DNA from: Paenibacillus sp. JJ-100
GTDB taxonomy: Bacteria > Bacillota > Bacilli > Paenibacillales > Paenibacillaceae
Assembly (NCBI RefSeq): GCF_948329825.1
Contig: NZ_CAOJCM010000004.1
Location: 428,192 to 492,191, forward strand
Direction of reading: 5' to 3'
Length of the DNA stretch: 64,000 nucleotides
The translations under genes were made by a program, and so were the position numbers. This document shows positions 45,970 to 54,997 of the stretch, one piece after another (the stretch's first letter is position 1; the number at the start of each line of letters is the position of its first letter). A model generated the notes under the pieces. It ran no database searches. It saw only the letters and a program-made list of their open reading frames with translations, and had not been told where the DNA came from.

Positions 45970-46078
45970 ATTTTCGTGGGGCTTTCTTCATGCGGTGCTA
46001 CGAACACGAGGGTTGCACCCATCCCTTACGCGGTTTGCCTCTGTACAACCGCGCCCCGCTTCACCTTTTACAATATAC
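45970..46078 (+). repeat. multi-hairpin element, copy 2
   Basis: Shares TCGTGGGGCT, TGCGGTGC, CTTACGCGG, CCGCGCCCCG and CTTTTACAATATA in the same order with 31960-32108. The middle stem of copy 1 is missing here. Confidence 0.6.
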
Positions 46079-46159
46079 TCTAGTGCAAGTTCGGTTTGAT
46101 GTGCTGAATTGACAAGATTGAGAGAAAATGGCATGGTTTTAAAGTGAGGATAATCAGGT

Positions 46160-46282
46160 GAAGGATGCTTGGAATGTGGCTTCCGAAAGAACCGTTGTGA
46201 GAAACAGTGGGGAAAGCAGATTCCAGGTTACATCGAGGAAGATGGAAATATGATTAGACGATATTGGATCAAAAATAGCTGA
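46160..46282 (+). pseudogene. C-terminal remnant of a GNAT gene
   Basis: NVASERTVVRNSG and, in the next frame, KQIPGYIEEDGNMIRRYWIKNS, matching KKTIIKNGGIKDKDFIEEDGNILNRFWI of the 35941 gene. A frameshift near 46215 separates them. Confidence 0.7.
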
Positions 46283-46300
46283 TCTGAGGAGTGATCACGG

Positions 46301-46960
46301 ATGGATATTAAAAATAAAAGTGGAGACTTTCTTGGTAAAATTCAGATGGAATCGCTGGAAAGTGATCATGTCGTGGATCAAATCATACGTAATCTAAGAC
46401 CTGGTGATGGAAAGGCAATCTATCTTGCAAATGCTGCTGAAACAAACCAGTTCACACAGCAGACGAATTATGCTGCCGTTGAATGGGAGCACGGACTGGA
46501 TCAATTGAAGGAAATGTTAACGGAGTGGCAGCCGAAGTTCCCGATCTTTGCTGAGGTTGAGCGCATCAAGGTCTATTATGGATTTGACAATCTGACACCG
46601 GATGAGATTGAAGCGATGGCTGAAGAAAGTAGAATTACTGGACAACAGGTTATCATCCGCGACTTGAAGCCCAACAATAAACTGGTCGGTATCCGAATCA
46701 GCTATCAAGGCGATGGTGGGTACACACTCCAGATATTTGGCACAACCAAAAGCCGTATTCTACTGTCTGACCTTGAATTGTCTGAAGTGAAACCTATGTG
46801 CGTTCGGGATGCGGAAGCATTCTATTTTTCGAATCATGGGACAGATCGATTGATCTGGATTGAAGTCGGAAGCGGCGGGAAGGCGCTGCAGTATGAACTG
46901 AACGGCCAGAAACAATCGGCAGCAGCTTTAATTCAAGTGGCAGAAAGGATGAGCACATAG
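46301..46960 (+). CDS. protein of unknown function
   Basis: 219 residues, start ATG 46301 after GAGGAGTGATCACGG. KSGDFLGKIQMES at the start, then a helix-rich part (LTPDEIEAMAEES) and a beta end. Higher GC than its neighbours. No family recognised. Confidence 0.7.
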   Translation: MDIKNKSGDFLGKIQMESLESDHVVDQIIRNLRPGDGKAIYLANAAETNQFTQQTNYAAVEWEHGLDQLKEMLTEWQPKFPIFAEVERIKVYYGFDNLTPDEIEAMAEESRITGQQVIIRDLKPNNKLVGIRISYQGDGGYTLQIFGTTKSRILLSDLELSEVKPMCVRDAEAFYFSNHGTDRLIWIEVGSGGKALQYELNGQKQSAAALIQVAERMST

Positions 46961-46991
46961 TCTTAGCAACAGCAAAAGGAAGGGAACAGAA

Positions 46992-47042
46992 ATGAATAAT
47001 AAAAGATGGGCAGTAGTTTCTACGGTTATTCTGATTGCATAA
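46992..47042 (+). pseudogene. truncated secretory gene start
   Basis: GGAAGGGA precedes ATG and MNNKRWAVVSTVILIA, a clear signal-peptide start, then a stop. The rest of the gene is absent. Confidence 0.5.
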
Positions 47043-47098
47043 TGCAAGTATGAAGTCAATTATTCGATGTTTCACAACATGTTTCATGAGGAGAAGCT

Positions 47099-47653
47099 AT
47101 GGGGACAGACATTTGGTTTTATGTGGAGAAAAGACACTACCGCAGAGAGTATCAATGGGTAGATGGCAACTTAATCGAGATTTCAAAGAGTGAAAAAGAA
47201 CTGAAGGATACGGCCCGTTGGGTCAGTGAGGACCACTGGAAGGTCAATCCCAACTACCATCTGTATCCGGAAGAGCATACTGCTCAACTTATACAGAGTA
47301 ATCCATATGAATTTTACAGTGGAACAAGAAACTACGATCTGTTTGGTATTTTGTCCAATACCAGAAATGACCGCAATCTTAGATATATAGCTGCTCCGAG
47401 AGGTCTTCCCGCCGACCTTTCTCCAGAATTGCTTCAAGTGGCATTAGAGAATAAGGATGACTTCTATGATCACAGTTGGCTCTTATTAGAAGAGCTCATA
47501 CAATTTGATTGGGACGAGCGGTTTTATTGTGATGCATTTATGGAGTACAGAGATGTCAAACAGATCTGTTCTGATTTTATATATGAAACGATCCCGAAGC
47601 TATCCGTGTTAGGGAAGCCTCAAGATGTACGGGTGATTTTCTGGTTCGGTTAG
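47099..47653 (+). CDS. protein of unknown function
   Basis: 184 residues, start ATG 47099 behind GAGGAGAAGCT. MGTDIWFYVEKRHYRREYQWV start is shared with small hypothetical proteins often found in mobile regions (recalled, not checked). Acid- and aromatic-rich, cytosolic. Confidence 0.7.
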   Translation: MGTDIWFYVEKRHYRREYQWVDGNLIEISKSEKELKDTARWVSEDHWKVNPNYHLYPEEHTAQLIQSNPYEFYSGTRNYDLFGILSNTRNDRNLRYIAAPRGLPADLSPELLQVALENKDDFYDHSWLLLEELIQFDWDERFYCDAFMEYRDVKQICSDFIYETIPKLSVLGKPQDVRVIFWFG

Positions 47654-47683
47654 TAAAAGAGATATACGGAGGGCATTTTAGAT

Positions 47684-48157
47684 ATGTTAACCAAGCAGGT
47701 AAAGCTGGAAGAGCTTAGCGATTTGCAATATGAAGTTCACATAGGAAAGTCCAAATCGGTTAATTACTGCAACATCATGATATTAAAATTCTCGGGTGAA
47801 TACGGTTTTGGTTCAGGTGGCAATTCAGATGCCATTTATATGAGTGCCATTGGAGAAGCCGTGGTGGAAGCTTGGGAACCATCGGGTTTGATTTTGGACT
47901 TTAGTGAGCTCGCCTATGAATGGGGAGACCTGATTGAACGTGTCTTTGATGTGGGCAGGGCCAAGTATGGAAATATTCCTTTTCCATCGGCACTTATTGT
48001 TGGAGAACGTTCGGAAGAAGCGATAAGGACATTAATTTTAGGTGTATACAGTGAACAGACCATTGACGACATTGACTGGGTGCACCGAGATCTGGAGAGT
48101 GCGTGGACGTTCATTGAACACAAATTAGCCGAGTATGATCGGGATAAACGGTTGTAA
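47684..48157 (+). CDS. protein of unknown function
   Basis: 157 residues, start ATG 47684 after GGAGGGCATTTTAGAT. Reads as a mixed alpha/beta protein (SGLILDFSELAYEWGDLIERVFDV; ALIVGERSEEAIRTLILG) and could fold like STAS or GTP-binding-like domains; not assignable. Followed by a terminator. Confidence 0.7.
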   Translation: MLTKQVKLEELSDLQYEVHIGKSKSVNYCNIMILKFSGEYGFGSGGNSDAIYMSAIGEAVVEAWEPSGLILDFSELAYEWGDLIERVFDVGRAKYGNIPFPSALIVGERSEEAIRTLILGVYSEQTIDDIDWVHRDLESAWTFIEHKLAEYDRDKRL

Positions 48158-48193
48158 GATACGCCTCGATGACCGCGATAATTTTAACAAAAT

Positions 48194-48217
48194 AGCCCCT
48201 GAGTAGGGGCTTATTTC
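48194..48217 (+). terminator. Rho-independent terminator
   Basis: AGCCCCT-GAGT-AGGGGCT then TATTTC. Strong stem, short T run. Confidence 0.75.
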
Positions 48218-48399
48218 ATACAATGAATTTTATTAAATGTGGAGAAGATCATAACTCTTGTTCCAGATGGTACTTTTTCATAACGGTGTCGTGGAACGTA
48301 GTATATTCGGTTAATTGTTGGGAAGTCGAGGACAGAGGAGAGCTATTCGGGCTCATGCCGTTCAAGCTGAATTTGCCCAAGTTGCCATTGATTAACCCA

Positions 48400-48499
48400 G
48401 AGAGTGGTAGTTGTGTACCTAGAGGGAGGTAGGATCATGGATCAACAAGAATATGGCCGCTATTGATTAGCGATGGGTGGAGACGAGTTTATGCCAGAA
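48400..48499 (+). repeat. direct repeat, left copy, with truncated gene start
   Basis: About 100 bases with a near copy at 49841-49943. It holds the ribosome site AGGGAGGTAGG and ATG 48437 reading MDQQEYGRY and then a stop (TGA). The intact copy reads on as a 241-residue protein. The sequence between the repeats carries the dTMP-kinase-like and Nudix genes. Confidence 0.8.
48437..48499 (+). pseudogene. truncated duplicate of the 49881 gene
   Basis: First about 20 codons of the gene at 49881-50606, with a stop after nine codons, then cut at GCCAGAA where the sequence changes completely. Confidence 0.75.
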
Positions 48500-48557
48500 A
48501 CTTATTACGGATACAGAAAATAATCGAGTTATTCAAGGAACTTTAACCTATAAGGTG

Positions 48558-49184
48558 GTGGAAGCGATTATAATTTCTTTTTCTGGGATTGATGGTTCAA
48601 GAAAAACAACGTATGCTCAAAAAATAGCAACAGCTCTTTATGATAGAGGATATAAATCTGAATATTGTAAGCCGGATTATGTTGTTAATGGGATAATAAA
48701 AAAATATTGTGAAAATCAATTTGGTGATCCGTTCTCATATATTCCAAACATCAATGGTAATGTGTATATTTATGGTATTTTAATTGATTGGTTGGATACA
48801 TTTAATAAAAAACTTCAAAATCATTCTGATAAGATACTTGTGTTGGATAGATATGTGTATGATATCCTTGCACAAGGTCTGCATTATAATGCCGATATTG
48901 AACCTATGATAAAGTTGATTCCCCATTTTTCTCAACCTACCATAAGTTATTTTATTGATATCGAGCCCATAGAAGCTTATCAAAGGTTAAAAGAAAGACT
49001 TTCACCCCCAATTCATCATCTAGAAAGTTTAGATAATTTACAAATTTTAAACAAATGTTATTCAGAGGTTTTCTCAAGAATCAATTGGAATAGAACTCAT
49101 ATTTCAGCTGGCATGTCTATTGAGGAAATCTTGACTCTACTCATATCCGAATTTAATGATTTGTTGTCAAATTACGAAAGGTAG
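48558..49184 (+). CDS. thymidylate-kinase-like P-loop protein with altered Walker A
   Basis: About 208 residues. ISFSGIDGSRKTTYAQKIATAL is the dTMP-kinase P-loop, but the usual GSGKT is GSRKT. KILVLDRYVYDILAQGL matches the DRY(x)S/Q motif of dTMP kinases. The start is uncertain: the frame is open into the duplicated repeat (48477), and GTG 48555 or 48558 are the first plausible starts; the gene may have lost its natural 5' end. Confidence 0.7.
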   Translation: MEAIIISFSGIDGSRKTTYAQKIATALYDRGYKSEYCKPDYVVNGIIKKYCENQFGDPFSYIPNINGNVYIYGILIDWLDTFNKKLQNHSDKILVLDRYVYDILAQGLHYNADIEPMIKLIPHFSQPTISYFIDIEPIEAYQRLKERLSPPIHHLESLDNLQILNKCYSEVFSRINWNRTHISAGMSIEEILTLLISEFNDLLSNYER

Positions 49185-49193
49185 GAGAAGACT

Positions 49194-49817
49194 ATGAGTT
49201 CACCTATTGAATGGCTTGAGTGGGTTAAGAGAATTCAAGCTATCGCACAAACAGGTTTGACTTATTCAAAAGACGTATATGATCTTGAGCGATATGAACA
49301 ATTAAGAGCCCTTAGTATCGAAATTCTTGAGAATTATACTGACGTAGGAATGGATAAGATTAAACTACACTTTGGAAGTGAAACGGGGTATGCTACCCCC
49401 AAGGTAGATATACGTGGTGTTGTTTTTCAAGAAGGTAAAATACTCTTAGTAAGAGAAAAGGCTGATAACGCATGGGCACTACCAGGTGGTTGGGCTGATA
49501 TTGGCTATTCTCCTTCCGAAGTAGTAGTTAAAGAAATAGAGGAAGAATCAGGACTCATTACTACCTCTAAACGAATACTGGCGGTACTTGATAAAAAATT
49601 TCATCATCATCCACCAGAACAATATCATGTATATAAAATTTTTATTCAGTGTGATATTGTTTCGGGAGATCCAAAAGGGGGGCTTGAAACTCTTGAGGTC
49701 GGTTTCTTTGATAGAAGAGAGATCCCTGCATTGTCACTTGAGAGAAATACACCTACCCAGATCCAAACGATGTTTCAATTTCTAGATGACCCGCAGAAAG
49801 CAGTAATTATTGATTAA
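49194..49817 (+). CDS. Nudix hydrolase with N-terminal helical domain
   Basis: 207 residues, start ATG 49194 after AGGTAGGAGAAGACT. Residues 1-65 are the helical Nudix_hydro_N domain (WLEWVKRIQAIAQTGLTYSKDVYDLERYEQL). The Nudix domain has GGWADIGYSPSEVVVKEIEEESGL; the first Glu of the box is Tyr, as in part of this family. Likely acts on a nucleotide-sugar or ADP-ribose-type substrate. Confidence 0.88.
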   Translation: MSSPIEWLEWVKRIQAIAQTGLTYSKDVYDLERYEQLRALSIEILENYTDVGMDKIKLHFGSETGYATPKVDIRGVVFQEGKILLVREKADNAWALPGGWADIGYSPSEVVVKEIEEESGLITTSKRILAVLDKKFHHHPPEQYHVYKIFIQCDIVSGDPKGGLETLEVGFFDRREIPALSLERNTPTQIQTMFQFLDDPQKAVIID

Positions 49818-49840
49818 GATGGATAATACGGAAGAATGGA

Positions 49841-49943
49841 GAGAGTGGTAGTTTGTGTACACCAAGAGGGAGGTAGGATCATGGATCAACAAGAATATGG
49901 CCGTTATTGTTTAGCGATGGGTGGAGAAGAGTTTATGCCAGAA
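49841..49943 (+). repeat. direct repeat, right copy
   Basis: Near copy of 48400-48499, ending within the intact gene. The copies differ at a few bases, one of which makes the stop in the left copy. Confidence 0.8.
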
Positions 49944-50606
49944 GAGGGCGAACAGGTTGAAGCAGACCATCTGTACGGATTTTTTCAGTGGTTTATGCCT
50001 ACGGGGGAGGGCGTTGAGCGTGTGTTTGAACCCATTCCAGAGGGCCAACGCTTCTTGAACAGAATTCGTCCGATCTATGCGATGTTGAATCCGGAGGACT
50101 TTACCGGCGAATCTGTACCCGGTTACTTCAATGGAGGACGTGAGCAGGCTTCCAATGCCGAACTGCATCGTTTGGGAGAAGAGCTCATTCGAGGATTAAA
50201 GAGACTGTTCTCTATCGTGGCGGAGGATGATGAAGTAGCCGACATGGCTAAGGAAGCGCTTCAAGAATTGGAAAGTATGAAGGAAGTCATTGTGCTGCCC
50301 CCAGGTGAAATCGGCAAGTTAGAGCAAAGAGCGGTTCAAGGCACAAATGAAGACGCTAGCGATATGGTGTACGAAGCTCTTGGCGAACTTCTTAGCTCAC
50401 GTACGGACTATGATGAAGCTATCGAGATATTGAACGAAGCCTATTATTCTATCGCTTGCGATTATTGGGTTGCCTATTACTTGCAGTGGCCCCGCTATCA
50501 AGGTTTGCAAGAAGCAGAAAACTGCCTGTATCCATACTTTGAGCTGTATCGTTACGGCTATAATCTGCACTGGACTCAAACGACATTATACATTGGCAGA
50601 CGGTAA
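49881..50606 (+). CDS. protein of unknown function
   Basis: 241 residues from ATG 49881 (GGGAGGTAGGATC). MDQQEYGRYCLAMGGEEFMPEEGEQ start. Mid-part is acid-rich and helical; the end (YDEAIEILNEAYYSIACDYWVAYYLQWP) is compact helical. No family recognised. The 5' end is duplicated upstream. Confidence 0.75.
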   Translation: MDQQEYGRYCLAMGGEEFMPEEGEQVEADHLYGFFQWFMPTGEGVERVFEPIPEGQRFLNRIRPIYAMLNPEDFTGESVPGYFNGGREQASNAELHRLGEELIRGLKRLFSIVAEDDEVADMAKEALQELESMKEVIVLPPGEIGKLEQRAVQGTNEDASDMVYEALGELLSSRTDYDEAIEILNEAYYSIACDYWVAYYLQWPRYQGLQEAENCLYPYFELYRYGYNLHWTQTTLYIGRR

Positions 50607-50651
50607 AACGCTGTGTTTGATCTTTATGTCTAGAAGAAGGGGATCAAAAAT

Positions 50652-51536
50652 ATGATGGAGCGATATAAAACTTCTCAAGGAAGACAGCTTATATACGAGT
50701 CATATGATAAACTGCTGCAAGCGTATGGGGTGCACGTTGAAGAGAAGCGTATCGAGACAACTTATGGTCAGACACATGTGCTTACGGCTGGAGATTCGCA
50801 AAATCCTTCGTTAATCCTTTTTCATGGGACAGCAGATAACGCCGCAATGATGTGGGTCTACAATATGAAAGAGTTATCCAGGAAGTTCTTCGTCATCGCC
50901 GTGGACTCGATCGGAGGATCTGGGAAAAGCGAACCGAACGCCGAATATTATAAACGTTTTGATCAGGTGAAATGGATCGACGATATTATGGATGCCTTCC
51001 AGCTTCAAGATTCATATATTTGCGGAGTATCTTACGGCGCGTATCTATCCTATTTTTACACCTTACGAAGACCCGACCGCATCAGAAAAGCAATGTGTCT
51101 AGCAGGACGAATTCCTTCAAGTTCGTTTGAAGTGATCTCCAAAATGATGAAAGCCTTTATGCCTGAGGCATTGTTCCCATCCGAGAAAAATTGCAAGAAG
51201 CTGCTAAGAAAATTAAGCGGTCCTAACTATGAGGTTTTTGCCAAGAATGAAGAATTAATGAGGCACTGGTATTACCTGCTGAAGTATTTCAACAACAAAT
51301 CCATGATGAAGCACAAAATTCACATTGTGGATGATTCCGAACTTGCCATATTGAGAGAGAAAACCCGGTTTCTGATCGGGGAATACGACATGCTTTCTAA
51401 CTACCCAAGAGCAATACATAAGCTGAAGCGCAACGGACTTGATTTTGAGATCATCCGAGATGCCGGTCATGCCATTAACCACGAACAAGCAGATGTTGTG
51501 AATAAGAAAATAATTGATTTTTGGAGTGAATCATAG
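50652..51536 (+). CDS. alpha/beta hydrolase
   Basis: 294 residues. LILFHGTADNAAMM is the oxyanion region, GVSYGAYLSYF holds the nucleophile Ser, GEYDMLSN the acid and DAGHAINHEQAD the catalytic His. Start ATG 50652 (GAAGGGGATCAAAAAT). Substrate unknown. A strong terminator follows and the accessory region ends here. Confidence 0.87.
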   Translation: MMERYKTSQGRQLIYESYDKLLQAYGVHVEEKRIETTYGQTHVLTAGDSQNPSLILFHGTADNAAMMWVYNMKELSRKFFVIAVDSIGGSGKSEPNAEYYKRFDQVKWIDDIMDAFQLQDSYICGVSYGAYLSYFYTLRRPDRIRKAMCLAGRIPSSSFEVISKMMKAFMPEALFPSEKNCKKLLRKLSGPNYEVFAKNEELMRHWYYLLKYFNNKSMMKHKIHIVDDSELAILREKTRFLIGEYDMLSNYPRAIHKLKRNGLDFEIIRDAGHAINHEQADVVNKKIIDFWSES

Positions 51537-51646
51537 ATATCTTGATTGACCCGATTCGTTCATTGTACTATGTGTGTTATGTAGAAGATAACTTAAGCAG
51601 AAGAGCGGCTAGCTGGATTTTATCATAATGCTGATTATGATGCCTG

Positions 51647-51675
51647 AACCTAACGAGATTTCGTTAGGTTTTTTG
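51647..51675 (+). terminator. strong Rho-independent terminator
   Basis: AACCTAACG-AGATT-TCGTTAGGTT then TTTTTGC. Confidence 0.9.
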
Positions 51676-51690
51676 CTTATTCCCATAGAA

Positions 51691-51706
51691 ACCGTTAGAT
51701 AACGGT
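51691..51706. promoter_or_regulatory. 16-bp perfect palindrome
   Basis: ACCGTTAGATAACGGT, about 130 bases before the transporter promoter. It could be an operator or a structural element; no partner is known. Confidence 0.5.
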
Positions 51707-51836
51707 AATGATCAGGTTTAGTATAAAAGCCGTCTGTGTTATTGCAAGTGAACATTTTCGGTGCTGTTAAGTTGAGGTGTAATCGCACCCATTGAATATT
51801 TTATTTATGTATAGAATTGTTCTATAAGTAAACCCG

Positions 51837-51866
51837 TTGACGATATTCCTGTGGGAATGCTATTTT
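51837..51866 (+). promoter_or_regulatory. promoter with an ATTCC/GGAAT operator between -35 and -10
   Basis: TTGACG (51837-51842), 18-base spacer, TATTTT (51861-51866). Inside the spacer ATTCC-TGTG-GGAAT (51845-51858) is a perfect palindrome. CymR, the cysteine repressor of Bacillales, binds sites with GGAAT-type half-boxes near promoters of sulfur genes. This fits repression of the transporter when cysteine is plentiful. Confidence 0.65.
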
Positions 51867-51942
51867 TAGATCAATTAATTCCTAGTTAACATGTATGAAT
51901 TAGTGGTTTAAAAAAATGGCTCATATAACGGGGGAGAAAAAC

Positions 51943-52770
51943 ATGAAAAAATGGTCTGTTCTAACACTTACAACTGCAATCGTATTGGCGCTCACAGGAT
52001 GCAGTACCGGGGGAGACACGAAGACAGCATCGGGAGCTAGTGGAGCGAAAGAACCAACCAAGATTATTGTGGGAACAGGTACGCAATTTCCGAATGTCGC
52101 TTTTATTGACGAAAATAACAAGCTGACGGGATATGATGTAGAACTCGTCAGAGAAATTGATAAACGACTGAATGATTACGAGTTTGATCTGCAGACGATG
52201 GAGTTCACGAACTTGCTACTCAGCCTCGAAACAAACAAGATTGATATGGTTGCGCATCAAATGGAGAAAAATCCGGAGCGCGAAGAGAAATATGTATTCA
52301 ATAAAGAAGCGTACTCCCATTGGAAGAACAAAATCGCTGTTCTCAAAGATGACAATACGATTCATTCCATTGATGATCTGAAAGGCAAAAAAGTGTTAAC
52401 GACAGCCACCAGTGCCCAGGCCATTTTATTGGAAAACTACAACAAGCAGAATAACAACGCACTTGATATTGTGTATTCAAGCGGTGTAGCTAACGATTCA
52501 ATCACACAGCTCAAGGCTGGACGGGTTGCAGCGTTTGTAGCAGCGGACTTTACGCTTCCACTCATTGATCCGAGCGGCGAGCTGAAACTGGTGGGTCCAC
52601 CACTCAGTGAATCGGATACCCTGTTTATGTTCCGCAAGGATGATCCTGAAGAGCAGAAGCTCGCGGACCGCATCGATGAAGCACTGAAGGAAATCAAGGC
52701 AGACGGCACATTGAAGAAACTGAGTGAACAGTGGCTTGGCTTTGACGCTACGCAATCGGAAACGAAATAA
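51943..52770 (+). CDS. amino-acid ABC transporter substrate-binding lipoprotein (cystine-type)
   Basis: 275 residues. Start ATG 51943 behind GGGGGAGAAAAAC. Lipoprotein signal LALTGC. The core IIVGTGTQFPNVAFIDENNKLTGYDVELVREIDKR and the segment FNKEAYSHWKNKIAVLK are those of family 3 (SBP_bac_3) proteins for polar amino acids. It feeds the two permeases and ATPase that follow. Context suggests cystine or a related sulfur amino acid. Confidence 0.9.
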   Translation: MKKWSVLTLTTAIVLALTGCSTGGDTKTASGASGAKEPTKIIVGTGTQFPNVAFIDENNKLTGYDVELVREIDKRLNDYEFDLQTMEFTNLLLSLETNKIDMVAHQMEKNPEREEKYVFNKEAYSHWKNKIAVLKDDNTIHSIDDLKGKKVLTTATSAQAILLENYNKQNNNALDIVYSSGVANDSITQLKAGRVAAFVAADFTLPLIDPSGELKLVGPPLSESDTLFMFRKDDPEEQKLADRIDEALKEIKADGTLKKLSEQWLGFDATQSETK

Positions 52771-52797
52771 CACGTAGGGGAAAGGCAGGTCACAGCG

Positions 52798-53493
52798 ATG
52801 GGTGCACCATTTGAATTCAGTTATGTCATGGACTACTTTGTAAAGCTCCTACCCACCATCAGTACTACGCTTCTAATTGTAGTTAGTGCAATGGTGCTTG
52901 GTCTAATCATCAGTTCCATCGCGGCACTCCCGCAGATGTACAATATTCCGGTGCTGAAACAACTATCTAAGCTGTATGTGTCCTTTTTTCGCGGTACACC
53001 GATCTTGATTCAGCTGTTTTTGTTCTATTACGGTGTGCCGGAAATTTTGGGTTTGTTCAGTATTAATGCCAACCGCGCACCTGCAATCTACTTTGTCATC
53101 ATGACTTACTCGCTCCATAGCGGAGCGTTTATGGTGGAGATGATTCGGGCTTCAGTTGCTTCCGTGGATCGGGGTCAGGTAGAAGCTGCTTATGCCATGG
53201 GCATGTCTGGCCCACAAGCTTTCTTCCGAATTGTACTTCCACAGGCCTATGTGACGGCATTGCCTATATTCGCCAACATGGTGATTGGTAGCCTGAAGGA
53301 TACATCCCTTGCGTTCAGTGTTGGTGTCATGGAGATGACGGGCAAATCCTCTACACTGGCAACGATCTCTCGTCATTTTATTGAAGCGTATATCTCGCTG
53401 GCGCTCATTTATTTTGTTTTGAGTTTTGTGCTGGAGAGGGTGTTCAGTGTGCTTGAGCGGAAAGTGCAGAAGAGGGGGGTTGCTCCGATATGA
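52798..53493 (+). CDS. amino-acid ABC transporter permease 1
   Basis: 231 residues, about five membrane helices. EAA loop near VEAAYAMGMSGPQAFFRIVLPQAY. It overlaps the next gene by four bases. With two permeases and a single ATPase the set resembles the B. subtilis TcyJKLMN (ytm) system. Confidence 0.9.
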   Translation: MGAPFEFSYVMDYFVKLLPTISTTLLIVVSAMVLGLIISSIAALPQMYNIPVLKQLSKLYVSFFRGTPILIQLFLFYYGVPEILGLFSINANRAPAIYFVIMTYSLHSGAFMVEMIRASVASVDRGQVEAAYAMGMSGPQAFFRIVLPQAYVTALPIFANMVIGSLKDTSLAFSVGVMEMTGKSSTLATISRHFIEAYISLALIYFVLSFVLERVFSVLERKVQKRGVAPI

Positions 53494-54200
53494 GCTTTGA
53501 TCTTTCCTTTGTATGGACCGCTTTCGTGCAGCTTCTCGGTGTCATCCCAATCACACTGGCCATCACGGTGGTCTCTGTGGTCCTCGGTTTTATCATTGGC
53601 ACAGCGGTTGCACTTCTCCGCCAGTTTCGGGTTCCTGTACTAAGCCAGCTGGCGACTGCCTATGTTACGTTTATTCGCGGCACACCCATGATCACACATC
53701 TGCTTCTGATCTATTTTGGTCTGCCGATGATCATTGACAGCGTGTCTTCATCACTCGGACTTGGGTTCAACTCGTCGTCTATTCCATTAATCGGCTTTGC
53801 TTACTTGGCATTCTCGATTACGGCGGGTGCTTATGCGTCAGAGATTGTCAGATCCGGCTTGCTCTCGGTGGATCGCGGGCAGATTGAGGCTGCGTATTCT
53901 CTAGGCATGACAGCGACGAAGGCGCTGTGCAGAATTGTGTTGCCGCAGGCTTTTGCAGCCAGTCTACCCAATATTTCAAACATGCTCATTGGCATGTTGC
54001 ATGGCTCTACACTGGCATTTGCGGTATCGGTGGTGGAGATTAACGCCAAGGCGCAAATTGTCGCATCGACCAACTGGAAATTTTTCGAGGCTTATGTGGC
54101 GGCAGCCCTCATCTTCTGGGGTCTGACTATCATGATTGAAAGATTGACCGCAGTGGCAGAGAAGCGGTTCAGGTCGTACAACCGGGGAGGCGTGACATGA
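53490..54200 (+). CDS. amino-acid ABC transporter permease 2
   Basis: 236 residues, membrane helices and EAA loop ([24 protein letters not shown]). Paired with the previous gene as a heterodimer channel; four-base overlaps at both ends. Confidence 0.9.
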   Translation: MSFDLSFVWTAFVQLLGVIPITLAITVVSVVLGFIIGTAVALLRQFRVPVLSQLATAYVTFIRGTPMITHLLLIYFGLPMIIDSVSSSLGLGFNSSSIPLIGFAYLAFSITAGAYASEIVRSGLLSVDRGQIEAAYSLGMTATKALCRIVLPQAFAASLPNISNMLIGMLHGSTLAFAVSVVEINAKAQIVASTNWKFFEAYVAAALIFWGLTIMIERLTAVAEKRFRSYNRGGVT

Positions 54201-54949
54201 TTGAACTCAAGCAAATACACAAAAGCTTCGGAGACAACAAGGTGCTGTCAGGAATTGATCTGAACGTGGCGCGCGGAGAGGTTATTGCGATTCTGGGGCC
54301 GAGTGGATCAGGCAAAACGACACTTCTGCGCTGCATTAACTATTTGGAAAAACCGGATTCCGGGCATATCACACTCGGTGATTTTACCTTGGATTACGGG
54401 AAGCACACCAAAAAAGACATCCATGCCTTACGCCAAAAATCAGCGATGGTATTCCAGCAATATAATCTGTTCCGCCACAAAACAGCGTTGCAAAATGTGA
54501 TGGAAGGGCTTGTCGCAGTGCGTAAAGTGGCTAAAGAGGAAGCACGGACGCGGAGTGTCGCTTTGCTTGAGAAAGTAGGTCTAGGAAACAAGCTCGATTC
54601 ATACCCCAGCCAGCTTTCAGGTGGACAGCAACAGCGCGTCGGTATTGCACGGGCGCTGGCGATGAATCCAGAGGTTATTCTGTTTGATGAGCCGACCTCG
54701 GCGCTGGACCCGGAACTTGTAGGCGAGGTGCTGGCGGTTATTCGCCAAATTGCGGAGGAAGGCATAACGATGATCATCGTTACTCACGAAATGGGTTTTG
54801 CACAGGAAGTGGCGAACCATGTTGTATTTATGGATGGTGGGGTCATTGTGGAAGAAGGAGAACCAAAGCAGTTGTTTCGCTATCCGAAGGAAGAACGGAC
54901 GAAGCAGTTTCTCAAACGCATTACACCAGATACTGCATATTCCATATAA
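54197..54949 (+). CDS. amino-acid ABC transporter ATPase
   Basis: 250 residues. Walker [10 protein letters not shown], signature [16 protein letters not shown], Walker [15 protein letters not shown], His switch THEMGFA. Polar amino-acid (HisP/TcyN-like) subtype. Four-base overlap with permease 2. Confidence 0.95.
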   Translation: MIELKQIHKSFGDNKVLSGIDLNVARGEVIAILGPSGSGKTTLLRCINYLEKPDSGHITLGDFTLDYGKHTKKDIHALRQKSAMVFQQYNLFRHKTALQNVMEGLVAVRKVAKEEARTRSVALLEKVGLGNKLDSYPSQLSGGQQQRVGIARALAMNPEVILFDEPTSALDPELVGEVLAVIRQIAEEGITMIIVTHEMGFAQEVANHVVFMDGGVIVEEGEPKQLFRYPKEERTKQFLKRITPDTAYSI

Positions 54950-54997
54950 GAAAACGGGATCAGAAACATGATAATGGATATCCAAGGGGGAAGAGAT

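Larger units (their letters stand above)
45763..46300. other. gene-free stretch with remnants
   Basis: Contains a 27-codon frame at 45786 (MYPIIFDQLGNIEKAEVDEF...) that looks like the end of a lost gene, copy 2 of the multi-hairpin element, and a GNAT remnant. No intact gene. Confidence 0.5.

Noticed and set aside
45891..46112. 73-codon frame over the multi-hairpin element
   Set aside because: Runs through hairpins with no ribosome site.
48223..48432. 69-codon frame before the direct repeat
   Set aside because: No ribosome site and runs into the repeat; it may contain a decayed gene but the frame itself is not convincing.
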